From [Phialemoniopsis] sp. UDSM-2020 (lineage: Eukaryota > Ascomycota > Sordariomycetes > Thyridiales > Thyridiaceae), in contig JAEILZ010000007.1 of the NCBI GenBank assembly GCA_018873225.1, positions 3,906,001 through 3,970,000 on the forward strand: a stretch of 64,000 bases of DNA. Reading direction: 5' to 3'. Position 1 is the stretch's first letter; each line of letters starts with the position of its first letter. The position numbers were made by a program, and so were the translations under genes. The notes under the pieces are model-generated. The model was not told the origin of the DNA. It did no database searches and worked only from the letters and a program-made list of their open reading frames with translations. Below, piece by piece: positions 23,754-35,765 of the stretch.

Positions 23754-24522
23754 GAAGGGGAGAAGGGGAACGAGCGAGAGAAGACGGCGCCCGAACCACG
23801 ACACAAGTCAGGCAGAGTGTGCCGCGACCAGATTTGAGTTGAGATGTTGCATGTGGAGGACTCCCCGACGTCAGAGAGGAAGGGGAGGAAAGACGTTGCT
23901 TGGTCATGATTTCAGAAACACTCTGTACCATCACGCGTTCACGACATGTTTGGCTGTTCTTTGCTTCTATTATAGCCCTTTTTTTGTTTGCTCCCTTGGG
24001 ACGTTCCATGGGGACGAGGAGGATGCGGGATGGAAAAGAGGTGGAGGAATACCCAGACGGAGAGTTGGAAGACGAGAGGAGGGTGACCTAGACCGCTATA
24101 TGCATACCCCGTTTTAGCCTTCTGTGCTTTGCATTTTATATGACGAGACAAAAAGGAGAGGAGAAAGATGACGGACAGTATTTCATGCACGCTGTAATGA
24201 AGGGAAAAAAGGGAGGAACAGACTTTTGTCAGGATAGGGATATATTGTAATCACGACACGACCGTTTCGATTCTCTTTTGCATTTGGTAAACTTCATGTA
24301 TGAACATGTCTAAACCACAGTCGAGTCTGAAGAAACAAGTCGCTATGCTATGCAATCCAACCTTCTGCCTCGTAGTTCAAAGATCTCCCAGGGCAAACGC
24401 CTCATGATATCTATACCCAGACCATTCAGTCATAACAACTTCCCCGACACACACTTTCTCTCTCTCTTATACACAAACCCCGAGAAGACAGCCAGCCAGC
24501 CAACCAGCCGTCAAAACTGGCG
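23754..24522. other. convergent 3' region
   Basis: 769 bp between the convergent ends of the GTPase and SSN3. It probably contains both 3' UTRs. There are T- and A-rich stretches, and I see no gene. Confidence 0.4.
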
Positions 24523-25980
24523 TCAATTCTCCTTGACCCTCTTGCCAGGCCTCACAAGCGAATCGTCCGGCAACCCGCTCCTCTTCGTGCCCGGCAGACT
24601 ACTGGTCCGAATATCGTTGTCGTCCTGGCTGACCCGGCGGTGCGGGTACTCGACTTTCAGCCCCTCGAAGCAGTTGGCGCTGACCTTGTCGCCCGTCGAG
24701 AAGAAAGGGTGCTGCAGCGCCTTCTCGGCCGTCAGCCGCTTCTCCGGGTCGTACTCGAGCAGGCCCGACAGCAGCTTGAACCCCTCGAGCCCGAGCGACT
24801 TGAGCCCGTCGGGCGTGCTGTTGTGGTGCGCCGACGGGTTCGACGTGACGCCCTGGTTGATGGTGCTGTAGTACCACTTCTCGAGGTTGCTGCCGCCGCC
24901 GCCGTTGTCCCGGGCATTCCTGCTGTGGTGGCTGCTGTGGTGGTGCGAGTGGTGGTGGTGCGAGCCCGACAGCGGCGGCTGCAGCGTGTTGAGCTGCGGG
25001 TACTCGGGCATGCTGGGCAGCAGGGGCCACTTGTCCTTGGTCGGCAGGCCCATGATGTCGACAATCTTTTGCATCTGGTTGCGCTGGAAGGGCACCGTCT
25101 TCTTGCTGTCCATCTTGGCCTCTTCTCCCTTGAAGATGGGCCGGAGCGAGAGCAGCTCGGCAAAGATGCACCCGATCGCCCACATGTCGATGGCGGGCGT
25201 GTAGTGGCGCGAGCCGAGGAGCAGCTCGGGCGCGCGATACCATATCGTCACGACGACCTTATCACCGCTGAAGAGAGAGTGTAGCGGCTTCTGGAACAGC
25301 CTTGCCAAGCCCAAGTCGCCGATCTTGACCTCGCCCGACGAGGTGACCATGATGTTGGCGGGCTTCAGGTCGCGGTGTAGCACCCAGTTCGTATGCAGGT
25401 ATTGGCACCCGTTCAGCAGCTGGAACATGATGCTCTTTATCGTCGTCGGAGGTATCGGGTGGCGGGGGTTCTGGGTGTGGTGGTGGATGATCTGGAGCAG
25501 GTCGTGCTCGGCGTACTCGAAGACCATAAAAATACACTTGTCCTCGAGGATGATCTCGATGAGCTTGATGACGTTTGGGTGGGCGAGCTCGCTGCACAAG
25601 GCCATCTCGCGGATGGCCGACTGGGAGATGCCCGTGTAGGTGATCTGCTCGCCTTCCTTGTCGGGCTTGAACTTCTTGATGGCGAACTCGCCCGTCTGGC
25701 CCTGGCGGCCGAGGGCCTTGTAGACGCGGCCATAGGTGCCGCTGCTAATGAAGCCGATGACCCTGTACTTGTCGGTGACGCGGACCTTGCTCTGGTAGCC
25801 GATGGGGCCGGTGCCGCGGTCGGCGGGATCTGCAGACGAGTTAATGGGCGAGTTCTGGCGAGAGTGGTGCCAGGCCAAGAGGCCGTCGCGCGGTGCCCAT
25901 AGCGAGCGCCTCGTGGGCCAGGACATTCCGGTGCCGGGAGGCGGCACGTATCCTCTGGGCCTGTCCCAAGTGACCATCAA
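24523..25980 (-). CDS. SSN3: Mediator-associated cyclin-dependent kinase SSN3 (CDK8)
   Basis: One intronless ORF of 485 residues. The kinase domain starts near residue 72 ([18 protein letters not shown]) and has AIKKFK for the ATP-binding Lys. The C-helix is [10 protein letters not shown], where CDK8 has [20 protein letters not shown] is the catalytic loop, DLGLAR replaces DFG as in other SSN3 proteins, and [10 protein letters not shown] closes the activation segment. A His/Ser-rich insert (SHHHHSHHH) lies near residue 345. The tail ends in basic KRVKEN. SSN3 with cyclin C phosphorylates RNA polymerase II and transcription factors as part of the Mediator kinase module. Confidence 0.93.
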   Translation of the reverse strand: MMVTWDRPRGYVPPPGTGMSWPTRRSLWAPRDGLLAWHHSRQNSPINSSADPADRGTGPIGYQSKVRVTDKYRVIGFISSGTYGRVYKALGRQGQTGEFAIKKFKPDKEGEQITYTGISQSAIREMALCSELAHPNVIKLIEIILEDKCIFMVFEYAEHDLLQIIHHHTQNPRHPIPPTTIKSIMFQLLNGCQYLHTNWVLHRDLKPANIMVTSSGEVKIGDLGLARLFQKPLHSLFSGDKVVVTIWYRAPELLLGSRHYTPAIDMWAIGCIFAELLSLRPIFKGEEAKMDSKKTVPFQRNQMQKIVDIMGLPTKDKWPLLPSMPEYPQLNTLQPPLSGSHHHHSHHHSSHHSRNARDNGGGGSNLEKWYYSTINQGVTSNPSAHHNSTPDGLKSLGLEGFKLLSGLLEYDPEKRLTAEKALQHPFFSTGDKVSANCFEGLKVEYPHRRVSQDDNDIRTSSLPGTKRSGLPDDSLVRPGKRVKEN

Positions 25981-27614
25981 GCAGAGCAGCTAGCTCACGA
26001 GACGGAGGTGCAAGGGCCGGACGAGGGAGACGAAGAGGAACAATGATAAGAGAAGTATGTCCAGGCGGCTCTCATGGTTCTTTTTGAGACAAGGTGGCTT
26101 CGTCAACCAGCAACAGAAAACACAAAGCCTTTGAAGTAAAGGATGTTCGGGATTTTGTTGGGCGGTTGAGGAAAGGCTTCAGCCTATGGATGACATTGCC
26201 GAACCCGGGGGGGACTTGCACAGAGGAGAAAAACGATCAAGCTCGTGAGCATCGGGGTAATGGTGCTCTTATCGAGGATAAAGGAAATCCAAAATCAAAG
26301 CCAATCGGCAAGCCAAAAAGTCTGGAGTAATGGAAAGGCGACCCACCGTCAAAAGCAGCCTGGACACTCCGCTTGAGGGTCTGGTGCGTCCTCACGGATC
26401 CGGGCGCCGATGATCCCGAGGGCGGATTTGTCAAGCTCATGGCTCACAGAAATTACCGTAGGTAGTGTGGTGAGAAAGAGGGGCGGACGATTTGACCGCC
26501 GTCGTCTTGCGAATCTCCAGAAGCGGAGATTTGGCAAGACAAGCCGGTGGGTCAAAGGGGGCCCTTGATGAGATGGATATACGCTGCGCTGTCGTGGGTG
26601 CGTGCGCTGTTGCTGACATGCGCTGCCTGGATCAATGGATCAATCGAAGGCGGCGCGCACCAGCCAGCTGGGTCTGCCTTGGCTGGAAGTGACTGGCTGG
26701 GCACTTCCAGGAGGGACCGGCAAGGTCTCCGTTCGTCAGGATGCCAGCTGGAGATGGATGCGCTCGCTTTCGCTAGGACCTGGGACTTTGCTTTGGGCTG
26801 GGGGACGGATACGCAGATCGCGAGTGGCGAGCGACTCGTCTGCGTTGCCGAGATAAGCACCACCTTCTGGATACCGAGCAGCAAGCGAGAGTGGGTTTCG
26901 GGTCTGTCGTGGGCGGGATTCTCCCGTCGCTTTTACATGGCTGGCCAGAGGTTCGCAGTAGCGAGATGAGGTCAATGAAGCGATCGTGAGTGGGAGAGGA
27001 AGGAGAATTGAAGATGGGAAGAAGAAGTCGAGGTCTGGTTTGTTCGGTCAAGTCAATTGGGAAGACAATCGACGGGAGCTCCAGCCAGCCAGCACAGGCA
27101 CGGCCTTGATGGCTAACCACTGACTACTATGACCACGCACGGTAGATGCCGACTCGCGGCGTCGCACTCACCCACACCTCAACAGCCTTGAATTGATGCT
27201 GGGGGCACTGGCGGCGCAGGCTAGTTACTTCTTCCCGGCCATTGGTCAGGCCTTGCCGGGTTGCGCTCACGTGGCTGCAACGGCGACAGCAACGCCAACA
27301 ACCAGACTTTGTCATTGCGGTGTGACTCCTTGGGATGATGTTCGCTCTTGCATTCCATCATTCTAGTAGTTATTTTGAGTTGCCTAGGTGTATAGCCCGT
27401 CCTTCGGTGTCTTTGACTCGAATTGGTGAGGTGGTAGACCTGCCAAGGCCATAGAAGTAGAATCAGTGTCGGCACAGCTACGAATCACCATACACCCCTC
27501 AGCCAGACGTGATATATGAACAGCGAAACAATTCAGATTTTGGATCTTGGCTATCTTCTTCTCTCTGTCTCTCCCGCACCCAGACCTGGAACCCAACCAT
27601 TTCTCTCCTCCCGT
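25981..27614. other. intergenic between SSN3 and ARP2
   Basis: 1.6 kb containing the SSN3 promoter and the ARP2 3' end. The several 60-140 codon ORFs lack domains, overlap on both strands and have no splice continuations. Nothing else supported. Confidence 0.4.
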
Positions 27615-28974
27615 CTATCGCGGCCCCAGCTTCTCCAGCACCCGCGCGCCCTGCTCCTCCCACTCCTCCTTGCTGATCCACATGCTGTCCTTGTCCGCCA
27701 TGATGTTGGCCAGCACCGCGCCCCCCAAGAACACCATGTGCCGCCGGCGCGGCGGGTCCTCTATCCTGACCTTGAACTTGCTCAGCCGCTCCGGGTTGCC
27801 GCCCAGCACCCGCGTCAGCCACAGCTGCTTGAGCTCCTTCTCGAGCCGCGAGGGGAGACCCGGGTACATGCTGCTGCCGCCCGACAGCACAATCGCCTTG
27901 AACAGCGACGACCGCACGTCCACGTCCGCCGCCTGGATCGTGTTGAACAGGAACTCGGCGATGCCCGGCTGCTCGCAGTCGACGAGGTGCGGCTGGAACA
28001 GGCACTCGGGCGCCTCGAACCGCTCGCTGCCCACCCGGATCACCCGCCCGTCCGGCAGCGTGTAGCTCTCCACCAGCACCGTCGTGTCCTCGCTCAGCCG
28101 CTTGTCCAGCTCCAGGTCGTACGACACGTAGCAGAGCTTCTCCTTGATCTGCCGGACCGTCTCGAAGTCGGCCGTCCGGTTCAGCGCGTAGCCCCTGCGC
28201 AGCAGCAGGGCGATCAGGTTGCGGGTCACGTCGCGGCCCGCCACGTCTAGCCGGCGGGTAAGGTGGTTGAGGACGACGCTCTCGTAGACGGGGACAATAT
28301 GGGTGACGCCATCTCCAGAATCGACGACCACGCCGCTCGAGAGACCTAATTAGAGACAAAGCCCATCAGCACCTAGGACGTATCGTGCCCAGTAGAATGA
28401 AACTGACCTTGCGCGTACAACGCCAGCACAGCCTGGATGGCCACGTAGACGCCGCCGAAGCCGTACCTGTCAAACATGACCTCGCACATCTGCTCCCGGT
28501 TCTTGAGCGGGTTCATCGGCGGCTCCGTCAGCAGGATCTTGCGGCCGCGCGGGTCGACCTTCATCTTCTCGAAAAAGGTGTAGTCCCAGAGGTGCTGCAT
28601 GTCGTCCCACTTCTTGACGATGCCGTTCTCCATCGGGTAGCTGATCTGCAGCATGGTGCGGGCGGCGGCGGCCTCGTCGCCGCACATGATGTCCTTGATC
28701 ACCATGTCGTTGTCGCCCTTCTCCTCCGTCCGCAGGATCGGCCGGCCCACGATGGACGGGTACTGGAACTCGGGGAAGTTTTGCGCGGCGTAGCCGACCT
28801 TGAGGAAGCCGGTGCCGCCATCGAGGACTAAGTGGTACGGGGAGACGAATGGTCAGCGATGCGCTTTTGTTTGTGTCAAGTGGTGATGCCTAGGCTTGGT
28901 TTCCGGGGGCTCGCGGCCAGAGAGGCGGTGATGTCACGGGGGGAGAGCTTACCAATAGGCGGGGGGTTGGCCAT
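27615..28974 (-). CDS. ARP2: actin-related protein 2 (Arp2/3 complex)
   Basis: Three exons (complement of 27615-28345, 28408-28827, 28953-28974) give 390 residues. The short first exon encodes [21 protein letters not shown] is the phosphate-1 loop and [15 protein letters not shown] the second. Arp2 landmarks include [27 protein letters not shown] and [20 protein letters not shown]. Length and motifs match Arp2 of other fungi. It forms the barbed-end seed of the Arp2/3 complex that nucleates branched actin filaments during endocytosis and polar growth. Confidence 0.94.
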
Positions 28975-29492
28975 CTTGTTTCTAGATTGTGCGCCGAGCA
29001 AGCGCGGTTCAATCGTCAGAAATTTGGCAAAAGCAAAACAGAGCTGCGATGTTGGTTTGTGTGCGTTGCCTGCTGCGAACGAATGGCTGGGCTGGGAGGT
29101 TGAGGTCGGGGGAAAGCGACGGTCGATGGTGGGGTTGGCTGTGTGTGAGTGAGAGAGTTGGCACCTGCACCTGCACCAAGCAGCAGTCGTCAGCGGCCTG
29201 GAGCTTCAGGCTGGTGGCTGTCAATTGTGGGTGGCTGAGCTTCGGAATTGTGGGTATCTCTGTGCTAGTCTCACTGAGGTGAGGCTGCTGTGCATGCGAG
29301 CGATAACTACCCCGCGCCGTTACAGTCGAGACCCCAAGACGGAGGAACCACAGTACTCCATCCCTGTCGCATTTGGTCACATATAAGTCGCCTCCGTGAA
29401 TAGTGACGTTTTTGAAACAAGAAGACGAAGCTTTGATACTCTTGAGTAATTCAGTGCCTCTCCAATAATTTGCAGTCAAGGAAATATCAAAG
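28975..29492. promoter_or_regulatory. divergent promoter of ARP2 and racemase gene
   Basis: 518 bp between the two starts. There are CACCTGCACCTGCACC-type repeats near 29162-29177. No other clear element. Confidence 0.4.
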
Positions 29493-30330
29493 ATGGCGAC
29501 CAATCTGTTACGGCGGAACTTCCGCATCCTCCTACTCAACCCAAATTCATCACAGTCCATGACGAAGGGCATGGAAAAGGCAATAAAACACTTGAACTTG
29601 CCTGATGTGAGTTGCATCTCATAGCTAGCAGATAAAGTATTCAAAGTTAACATCAAGGCAGTCCCTCGAGCTCTTCACATACACTGCTCCCGAGCCAAGC
29701 CCAGCCAGCATCAACGATGACAAGGACATGAAGCTCAGTGCAGAGGTGGTGACGTCCAACCTCGTCGAGCCGGACCATGCCCATCAGTACGACGCCATTC
29801 TAGTAGCATGCTACAGCGTGCACCCTCTTGTCGAGCAGCTCTCGCGCCATTACCCGGGCAAGATCGTCATGGGCATCTTTGAGGCCAGCGTGCTATCATC
29901 ATTGTCTCTGATGAAGCCCTACGGCGAGGCCTGGGGCATCGTCACGACGGGTCCCTTCTGGGAGGCCCATCTCGCAGCTGGCGTACTCACATACTCGGGT
30001 CAGCAGGGGCACGAAGCCAAGAATGCCAAGTTCGCTGGCGTCTTTTCTACGGGTTTGAACGCTGGAGACTTCCACGGTGACATCCCGCCCGAGGTGATCA
30101 GGGACAAGCTCAGGGAGGCCACCGGAAAGCTGCTGAGCGTGCCGGGAGTCAGCTGCGTCGTCATGGGCTGCGCCGGCATGGCAGGCCTCGAGGAGATCAT
30201 CAGGAGTAGCGCCATCCAAAAGTTTGGCGAGGAGAAGGGCAACGATCTATATATCATAGACGGTGTCAAGGCAGGAATCGGGCTGGTACAGGAAGCGTTG
30301 ATGGCCAAACGTCTGTTTCAAGGTCATTGA
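29493..30330 (+). CDS. Asp/Glu/hydantoin racemase family protein (Dcg1-like)
   Basis: Two exons (29493-29606, 29662-30330) joined at a 55-nt intron give 260 residues. The fold marker LLLNPNSSQSMTKGME starts the protein. The two catalytic cysteines of the family are seen in ILVACYSVHPL and CVVMGCAGMAGLEE. LMKPYGEAWGIVTTG lies between. Members racemise hydantoins or amino acids; yeast Dcg1 is linked to nitrogen-catabolite control of allantoin use. It is probably cytosolic. It sits head to head with ARP2, without an obvious functional link. Confidence 0.85.
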
Positions 30331-30473
30331 TTCGCACAACCCCAACAATGGCCAAATTTGTTTATGTCTGTATTTGTACCATTCCCAAAAGCAAAAGCCA
30401 GAATGATACCTCTTAGCGCCGCAAAAGAAATAATACTCATAATGATCGTCCCAATACGCCACTCATCATCTCA

Positions 30474-32132
30474 TCAGTCGATGCGCCTCTCTCGTCCCCA
30501 GACTTCATCGGCGTCTTTCTTGCCCTTTGTCTCTGGCACATATGCAGATACAAACAGGCCAAACCCGGCAGCGAAACCGGCGAACAGGAAATACACCCAG
30601 CCCGCGCCGCCGAAGCGCTGGTTCAGAGCCACGTTGATGATGGGGAAGAACTGCGCCACGAGGAAGGTAGCCACATAGTTTGCGCCCAACGCCCACGACT
30701 GCGTAGCTCCAACGGCCTCCTGACCGACAAGCTCAGAGGCCATCATGAAAGGCACAGGGCCCAGACCGACGGCGAAGAATGCGACAAAGAACAGCACGGA
30801 GACGGCCGACAGAATCTTGACTTCGAAGCGGATGGATAGTGCCAACGCTAGAGAGCTCGTGCCCTGGCCCGCAATCGAGAGCAGGATGCAGGCCTTGCGC
30901 CCCAATCGGTCGGGCAGAGGGGAGCAAGCAATTGTGGTAAGCAGGTTGATGGCCGAAATGATAATGGTGAGAAGTGCAGAGCTCATCGGGAGGAGATCCT
31001 CAAGCAGAGAAACCGAGTACATGATGATCGAGTTGACCCCACAAAGCTGGAATTGTTAGTCTATATCATGACAGGAGAGGATTGCAAGAGCAACAGGCTT
31101 ACCTGCTGGGCAAACATGATACCAACTACAGCGATGAGAGCTGGCCTGTAGAGAGGGTCGCGGAGGATTTGCCAGAAACCCACCGACCGCACGCTGCTTT
31201 TGCTACCCGAGGCGCTCCTAGGCGTCGTCGGGACCCCCACGGAGTCTTCGGAGCCTAGCAGTCCCTGCTCCTCTGCAGGAACATCCGCTGAGATTCCATC
31301 ATCCTCGCCCCAGGCAGCCACCTCGGTGTCCAGGTTCACGTCCTTACCACGGATCCGCTGCAGGATCCTCCGCCCGCGCAACACCTCGCCCTTCTGGCAG
31401 GCCAGCCAGGCCGGGCTCTCGGGGACAACCAGCAGTCCAGTGCCCTGGGCAGCAGCGATGATGACGCCTGTGCCGAGAATCCATCGCCAGGCCGAGCCGT
31501 AGCTGAGGAAGTATCCCAGCGTCTGCGTGAAGAGGATGCCGACGTTGACGCTGATCTGCGTGAAGAAACCAAAGAAGCCACGCTCCGCCGGCGGCGCTAT
31601 CTCGCTGATGTACAAGGGCACAATGACCGTAGAAGCGCCGGCTCCAATGCCGGTCAGCGTCCTGCCGATAGCCATGACAGGGACGGCCGTGGCAACTGTC
31701 TCGATCCCGGAACCTAACAAGTATACGATCGCCGTTGCTCGCATGGCCGGCAGTCTACCTCGACTGCTGCAGAAGGGGCCGGCGGCGAGCGCGCCTATAA
31801 GCCCTCCCAATGTAAAGACCGACGAGACGGTAGCAAAGGCGGCCTCGCTCATGGGTATACAGTCCGATATCTCGGGGGCCATTCGACCGGGGAACTTGCT
31901 GAGGATCTCGGTGGCAGCGGAGATGGTCTTCTTTCGACAGGTGATGACATCTTGTGGCGCATTGAGGGCCGCCTATATGGATAGTCAGCCAGGTTAGCGA
32001 AGAGAAAGATGGAAGGGTTCAACCCACCAGATGGTAGCCAAACTGAAGGGGCCCCAGAGTGACGACAAGCAAGAGGGTGATCAGGTAAGGCGTCACATCG
32101 TGCATGCACTGTCGCAGGCCCGAAGGAGCCAT
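30474..32132 (-). CDS. MFS sugar transporter family protein (Vps73/glucose-transporter-like)
   Basis: Three exons (complement of 30474-31046, 31103-31972, 32028-32132) give 515 residues with 12 predicted hydrophobic segments. MAPSGLRQCMHDVTPYL is followed by TM1 LLLVVTLGPLQFGYHL. Later marks are SSRGRLPAMR, GRTLTGIGAGAST, PLYISEIAPPAERG, VPESPAWL, PDRLGRK and VPETKGK. A long acidic loop near residues 245-280 contains ADVPAEEQGLL. The family includes facilitative hexose carriers and vacuolar Vps73. The gene points away from the NmrA-like gene upstream. Substrate not readable. Confidence 0.88.
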
Positions 32133-32632
32133 GCTGTTGACAAGTGAGCGCTGTGGCCGCACTGTAAGTCCTAATGATCTGTTGTAAGGACTCAGAGCCG
32201 GTTTTCTGGACGAAGCTAGACTATTGATAAATGGGCGATGAAGTATGGTAGATGTGGTCAGAGTCAAGAACCTGAGTCGATGAAGGCGGTATTGACCATT
32301 GGATGACATTTAGCCTCGATGGAGCTCTTGTTTGCGGGGGAAGCTGCTATGGGTCCCCTGCAGATCACCTGAACGTTCCTGGACTACAGGCTAAAAATAG
32401 CGGCATACGGAATGGGTCGATCCAATCCAATCTGACAGATTGATCCAAAACACGAGCTTTTAAAACTTTGCAATACTTGATCTCATATAAGTCGACAGGT
32501 GCACAGGCTCATACAGTCGTTGGTATGTTATATTATGATATAAGGACACTTTTTCGCCTTATGGGCCTGGCCAAACTTGTCGACTGAATTTCAACAGCTA
32601 GCATTTACAGCTCGACATCATGATGCCACTGC
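32133..32632. other. intergenic, promoter of the MFS gene
   Basis: 500 bp, AT-rich around 32440-32560 with TATATTATGATATAAGG near 32528. Nothing that codes for protein is supported. Confidence 0.4.
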
Positions 32633-33637
32633 TCAATCTTTGCCGCCGTTGAGAGCTCTTCGGACGGCCGTCTCCAGACTCTCCGTCTCCTTATCGAAGC
32701 CGATCAGCTCGTTGTCGTTCTTCTCATACAGAGTGCCACCCTCGGCCCAGATGCGACGCAGCGTCGCTCCAGTTGCCGCGGTGGCGCCCTTGTCCCACAG
32801 CTCCGACTCATAGATGCGCAGCTTGTCCATAGGCGTGTGCTTGACGTTCCACTTGGCACCAGTCTGCTTCTCGTACTCGGCCAGGACCTGATTGGGAGTC
32901 ACAATGAAGGACTGCACCTTGAGTGCCTTGCCGAAGGAGGCTTCTGGGTGTCTCAGGGCCGCCACGAGAGCTTTGCCGACACTGTTTCGTCTTGTCAGCC
33001 ATTGAAGTTTCCAGGGAGCAAGGAGCTTGACTTACTCCTCCATCGTGCAGAAACCAATCTTGCCCTCTCCGTCCTCGATGACAACGGCTTCCTTCTTGGG
33101 GACATTGAAGCCACCAATCTCCTCAGCCGAGCTGAGCTGGTTGACCCACATGTCAAAGTAGGGACCGGTGACCAGGTAGGTGATCTTGATGTTCTTGATG
33201 TTATCCCGGATGTGCTTGCGGACGACAAGCTTCTTCTGATGCGGCTTCTCGTTGGGACTCTTGGCGTTGTGCTCGATGTCGGTGCCGTACTCGGAAGGGA
33301 AGAACCACTGGACGGTGCCCGACTGGTCGGCGAGGCTGATGAGCTCGACCTGTACATCGATGGCGCCCCGACCCACGGCCGAGACGACGGTGTCGGCCTT
33401 GGTCTCCTTGTAACCCTCGGCGACGTCCTTGGAGCTACCCACATCGCCGACGCGCACTTGCAGGCCAGCGGCCTTCCATTCCTTGAGCAGGTCGACCTTT
33501 GTGTCTACCGTCTTTTGGGAGGTGAAAAGGGTGATGCTCTCAAAAGGCGGTTTGGCGCGGAGGATAGCCTTGGTGATGTACTGGCCGATCTGGCCAGTAC
33601 CTCCAAAGATGAGGAGTCGGGACGGGGTGAAGGACAT
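32633..33637 (-). CDS. NmrA-like / isoflavone reductase-like NAD(P)-binding protein
   Basis: Two exons (complement of 32633-32981, 33036-33637) give 316 residues. The start MSFTPSRLLIFGGTGQIGQYI contains the GGTGxxG motif of atypical SDRs. TVVSAVGRG and WFFPSEYGTDIEH are typical of the isoflavone reductase/phenylcoumaran benzylic ether reductase branch. A Lys in KKLVVRKHIRD may be the catalytic one. Fungal members include CipA-like reductases of aromatic metabolism and NmrA-type redox sensors that lack enzyme activity. No neighbouring gene decides between these. Confidence 0.82.
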
Positions 33638-34376
33638 GACGTCAAACGGGTAAAGTATCACGCGGCGGAGAGTGTATGAGTATGTATGATTGCGAGAAGG
33701 TTTATAGATTGAACACCTTTGTAGGAGATAGAGATACAGGAATAGAGATAGTAGGAAGGAATCTATCGAGGTGAACAGAACAGCTAGAAACGATTGCGAC
33801 TTCAAGCTCAATTCAATGTCGTGCGAGCGGATCGGCAGCGGCGCCGGCAGCTCTCCTCATGAACCCCACCTAGGGGATGAACTCTTTCCGAAGGGCGCGG
33901 CGCAAGCTTCAAGCGGCATTGGGCAAGGGCGCGCGCATTTCTAAGCTACATGACCGAAGTCGGCATGCGCCCATCAATGTACGATTACTTCATCTCGCGC
34001 AATAAGTGTTTCCGCTGGTGTTCCTGGCGCAAACGCTAATGTCGCTCGCGATGCCGTCATTTTCGTCCCTGACTTCTGTCATCGGAAGTGCGACAAGGTC
34101 GGAGAGCAGTTCCAGGTGGTGAGCTCTCAGGGTACAGGTGGAGTCCTGACTGGCAGAATCTAGGTGCTGAGGGGTCGTCCCGGGGCGGTCAGTCTGCTAC
34201 AGAAACCCCTAAACCCCTGGTCATGTCCGTTGGTCGGATGTGGGAAGTTCGCGGGCCCACATCCAATTGGCAGAGTGGCAGAATCCTGACCGCCAAAAAT
34301 TTTCGAGATTCTGCTCTGCTCCAACCGTTGTCAATTGGGACCGCCCAATCTTCGCGAGCATCGCACCAACCCAGCC
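33638..34376. promoter_or_regulatory. divergent promoter of NmrA-like gene and RPA43
   Basis: 739 bp with GC-rich patches near 33830-33950 (GGCGCGGCG, GGCGCGCGC). Small ORFs here have no features of genes. Confidence 0.4.
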
Positions 34377-35765
34377 ATGCCAGCTGTACTGTTGGAGAGC
34401 ACCACCACCCCTCTGCCCACCATGGCCGGCCACAAATCAGAAGAGAAACGCTCCAAGAAGCACAAGGAGACCGACGAGAAGAAGAGGCCCCGCGACGAGG
34501 ACGAGGACGACAAGCACCGCAAGCACAAACGCTCCAAGAGCAACGCCGTCGCCGAAGACGATACGCAACACAAGAAGAAGAAAAAGTCAAAAAAGACTGA
34601 CGATGCCGAGGTCGATGGTGCCGAAGACGCCGACACGACCGTAAAGAAGGAGAAGAAGAAGTCAAAGAAGCAAAAAGATGTAGTCGCACAAGTCGAAGCG
34701 GCAGCAGCAGACGACGCCAAGGAGAAGAAGAAGCGCAAGAAGGAGGCCAAGAAGGCCAAGGAAGCAGCAGAGGCCGAGGCAGCCGAAGAGAGCGATGACG
34801 AGCCAGACCGCGTTCTCCAGGCGCACATCGGCGAATCTATGGACATCGACTCACCACCAGCTACCATCTCCAAGTTCGGCTACTTCCAACCCCTCGATAC
34901 CCCCTCCAACCCCAAGTTCCCTTTCTTCAACCAGACAATCTCGCTCTACGTACCCCTATACCCAATTGGCTTCGACAAGCCCATCTCGAGCGTCGGCGAG
35001 CAGCACCTGACGCCCATGATGAACCACTACTCCCCGCTACTAGGCGGCGTTCTCCTCGCCTACCGCAATGTCGGACTGTCTGAGAGGGCGATAAGGCCCG
35101 ACCCGAAGAACCCGCCGACAGACAAGACACCCGCCGTTCTCGCCTCAATCGACGAATACGCCGTCGGCTTCGGCTGGCTGACCGCTGATGTCGACCTCTT
35201 TGTGCCGAGTCGCGGTGCCTGGCTTGAGGGCAGCATCAACCTGCAGACCGAGGGCCACATCGGTGTCGTGTGCTGGGACAAGTTCAACGCGAGCATAGAG
35301 GCTAAACGCATGCCGCGCGGATGGAGGTTCGTCGACATCGTCGGCGGCGCCGAGGCAGCGCCCGACCCGGCCGAGCAGGATCCGTTCGACGAGGAGGAGA
35401 ACGGCGAGCCCGAGGTGGAGCAGATGCACGCCACGGGCTACTGGGTGGACGCCTCGGGCCGGCGCATCAAGGGCAAGCTGCGCTTCCGCATCAAGAACTT
35501 TGACGTGGGCGTCGCCGGCGACCACGGCTACCTGAGCATCGAGGGCACGATGCTGACCGAGGACGAGGAGCGGGAGCTCGCGACGGAGGAGAGGGAGTCG
35601 GAGCGGCGGCGCAAGCTCAAGGCCGGGGCTGGGGCGCCCAAGAGCCAGGCGAGGAGGGCGCCGGCCTTTAGCGTGACCAACTTTGGCCGGGAGGACCAGC
35701 AGGAGGACAGCACGCAGAAGCAGGAGGTGTACAAGGGCAGCAGGCCAGGCACGCCCGACGACTAA
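34377..35765 (+). CDS. RPA43: RNA polymerase I subunit RPA43
   Basis: A single ORF. ATG 34377 gives 462 residues; ATG 34422 (MAGHKSEEKRSKK), in the better context CCACCATGG, is an equally likely start and gives 447. The first 150 residues are a very basic Lys/Glu repeat region with nuclear-localisation character. The conserved core then begins at SKFGYFQPLDTPSNPKFPFF, with SLYVPLYPIG, LTPMMNHYSPLLGGVLLAY, FGWLTADVDLFVPSRGAWLEG and HIGVVCWDKFNASI. This is the Rpb7-like N-domain plus OB fold of RPA43, which with RPA14 forms the Pol I stalk and contacts Rrn3. The Lys-rich N-terminal extension is long for the family. Confidence 0.88.
   Translation: MPAVLLESTTTPLPTMAGHKSEEKRSKKHKETDEKKRPRDEDEDDKHRKHKRSKSNAVAEDDTQHKKKKKSKKTDDAEVDGAEDADTTVKKEKKKSKKQKDVVAQVEAAAADDAKEKKKRKKEAKKAKEAAEAEAAEESDDEPDRVLQAHIGESMDIDSPPATISKFGYFQPLDTPSNPKFPFFNQTISLYVPLYPIGFDKPISSVGEQHLTPMMNHYSPLLGGVLLAYRNVGLSERAIRPDPKNPPTDKTPAVLASIDEYAVGFGWLTADVDLFVPSRGAWLEGSINLQTEGHIGVVCWDKFNASIEAKRMPRGWRFVDIVGGAEAAPDPAEQDPFDEEENGEPEVEQMHATGYWVDASGRRIKGKLRFRIKNFDVGVAGDHGYLSIEGTMLTEDEERELATEERESERRRKLKAGAGAPKSQARRAPAFSVTNFGREDQQEDSTQKQEVYKGSRPGTPDD

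Noticed and set aside
24640..25284. Long plus-strand ORF opposite SSN3
   Set aside because: It is antisense to a clear kinase domain, has no start context or domain, and exists because of GC-rich third positions.
26547..26969. 140-residue ORF between SSN3 and ARP2
   Set aside because: Trp/Arg-rich, no domain, overlapped by an equally long antisense ORF.
27516..28250. Long plus-strand ORF opposite ARP2
   Set aside because: Antisense shadow of ARP2; Arg/His/Leu-rich with no family.
29497..30330. Functional link of the racemase to ARP2 through their shared promoter
   Set aside because: Head-to-head spacing alone is common in compact fungal genomes; the functions are unrelated.
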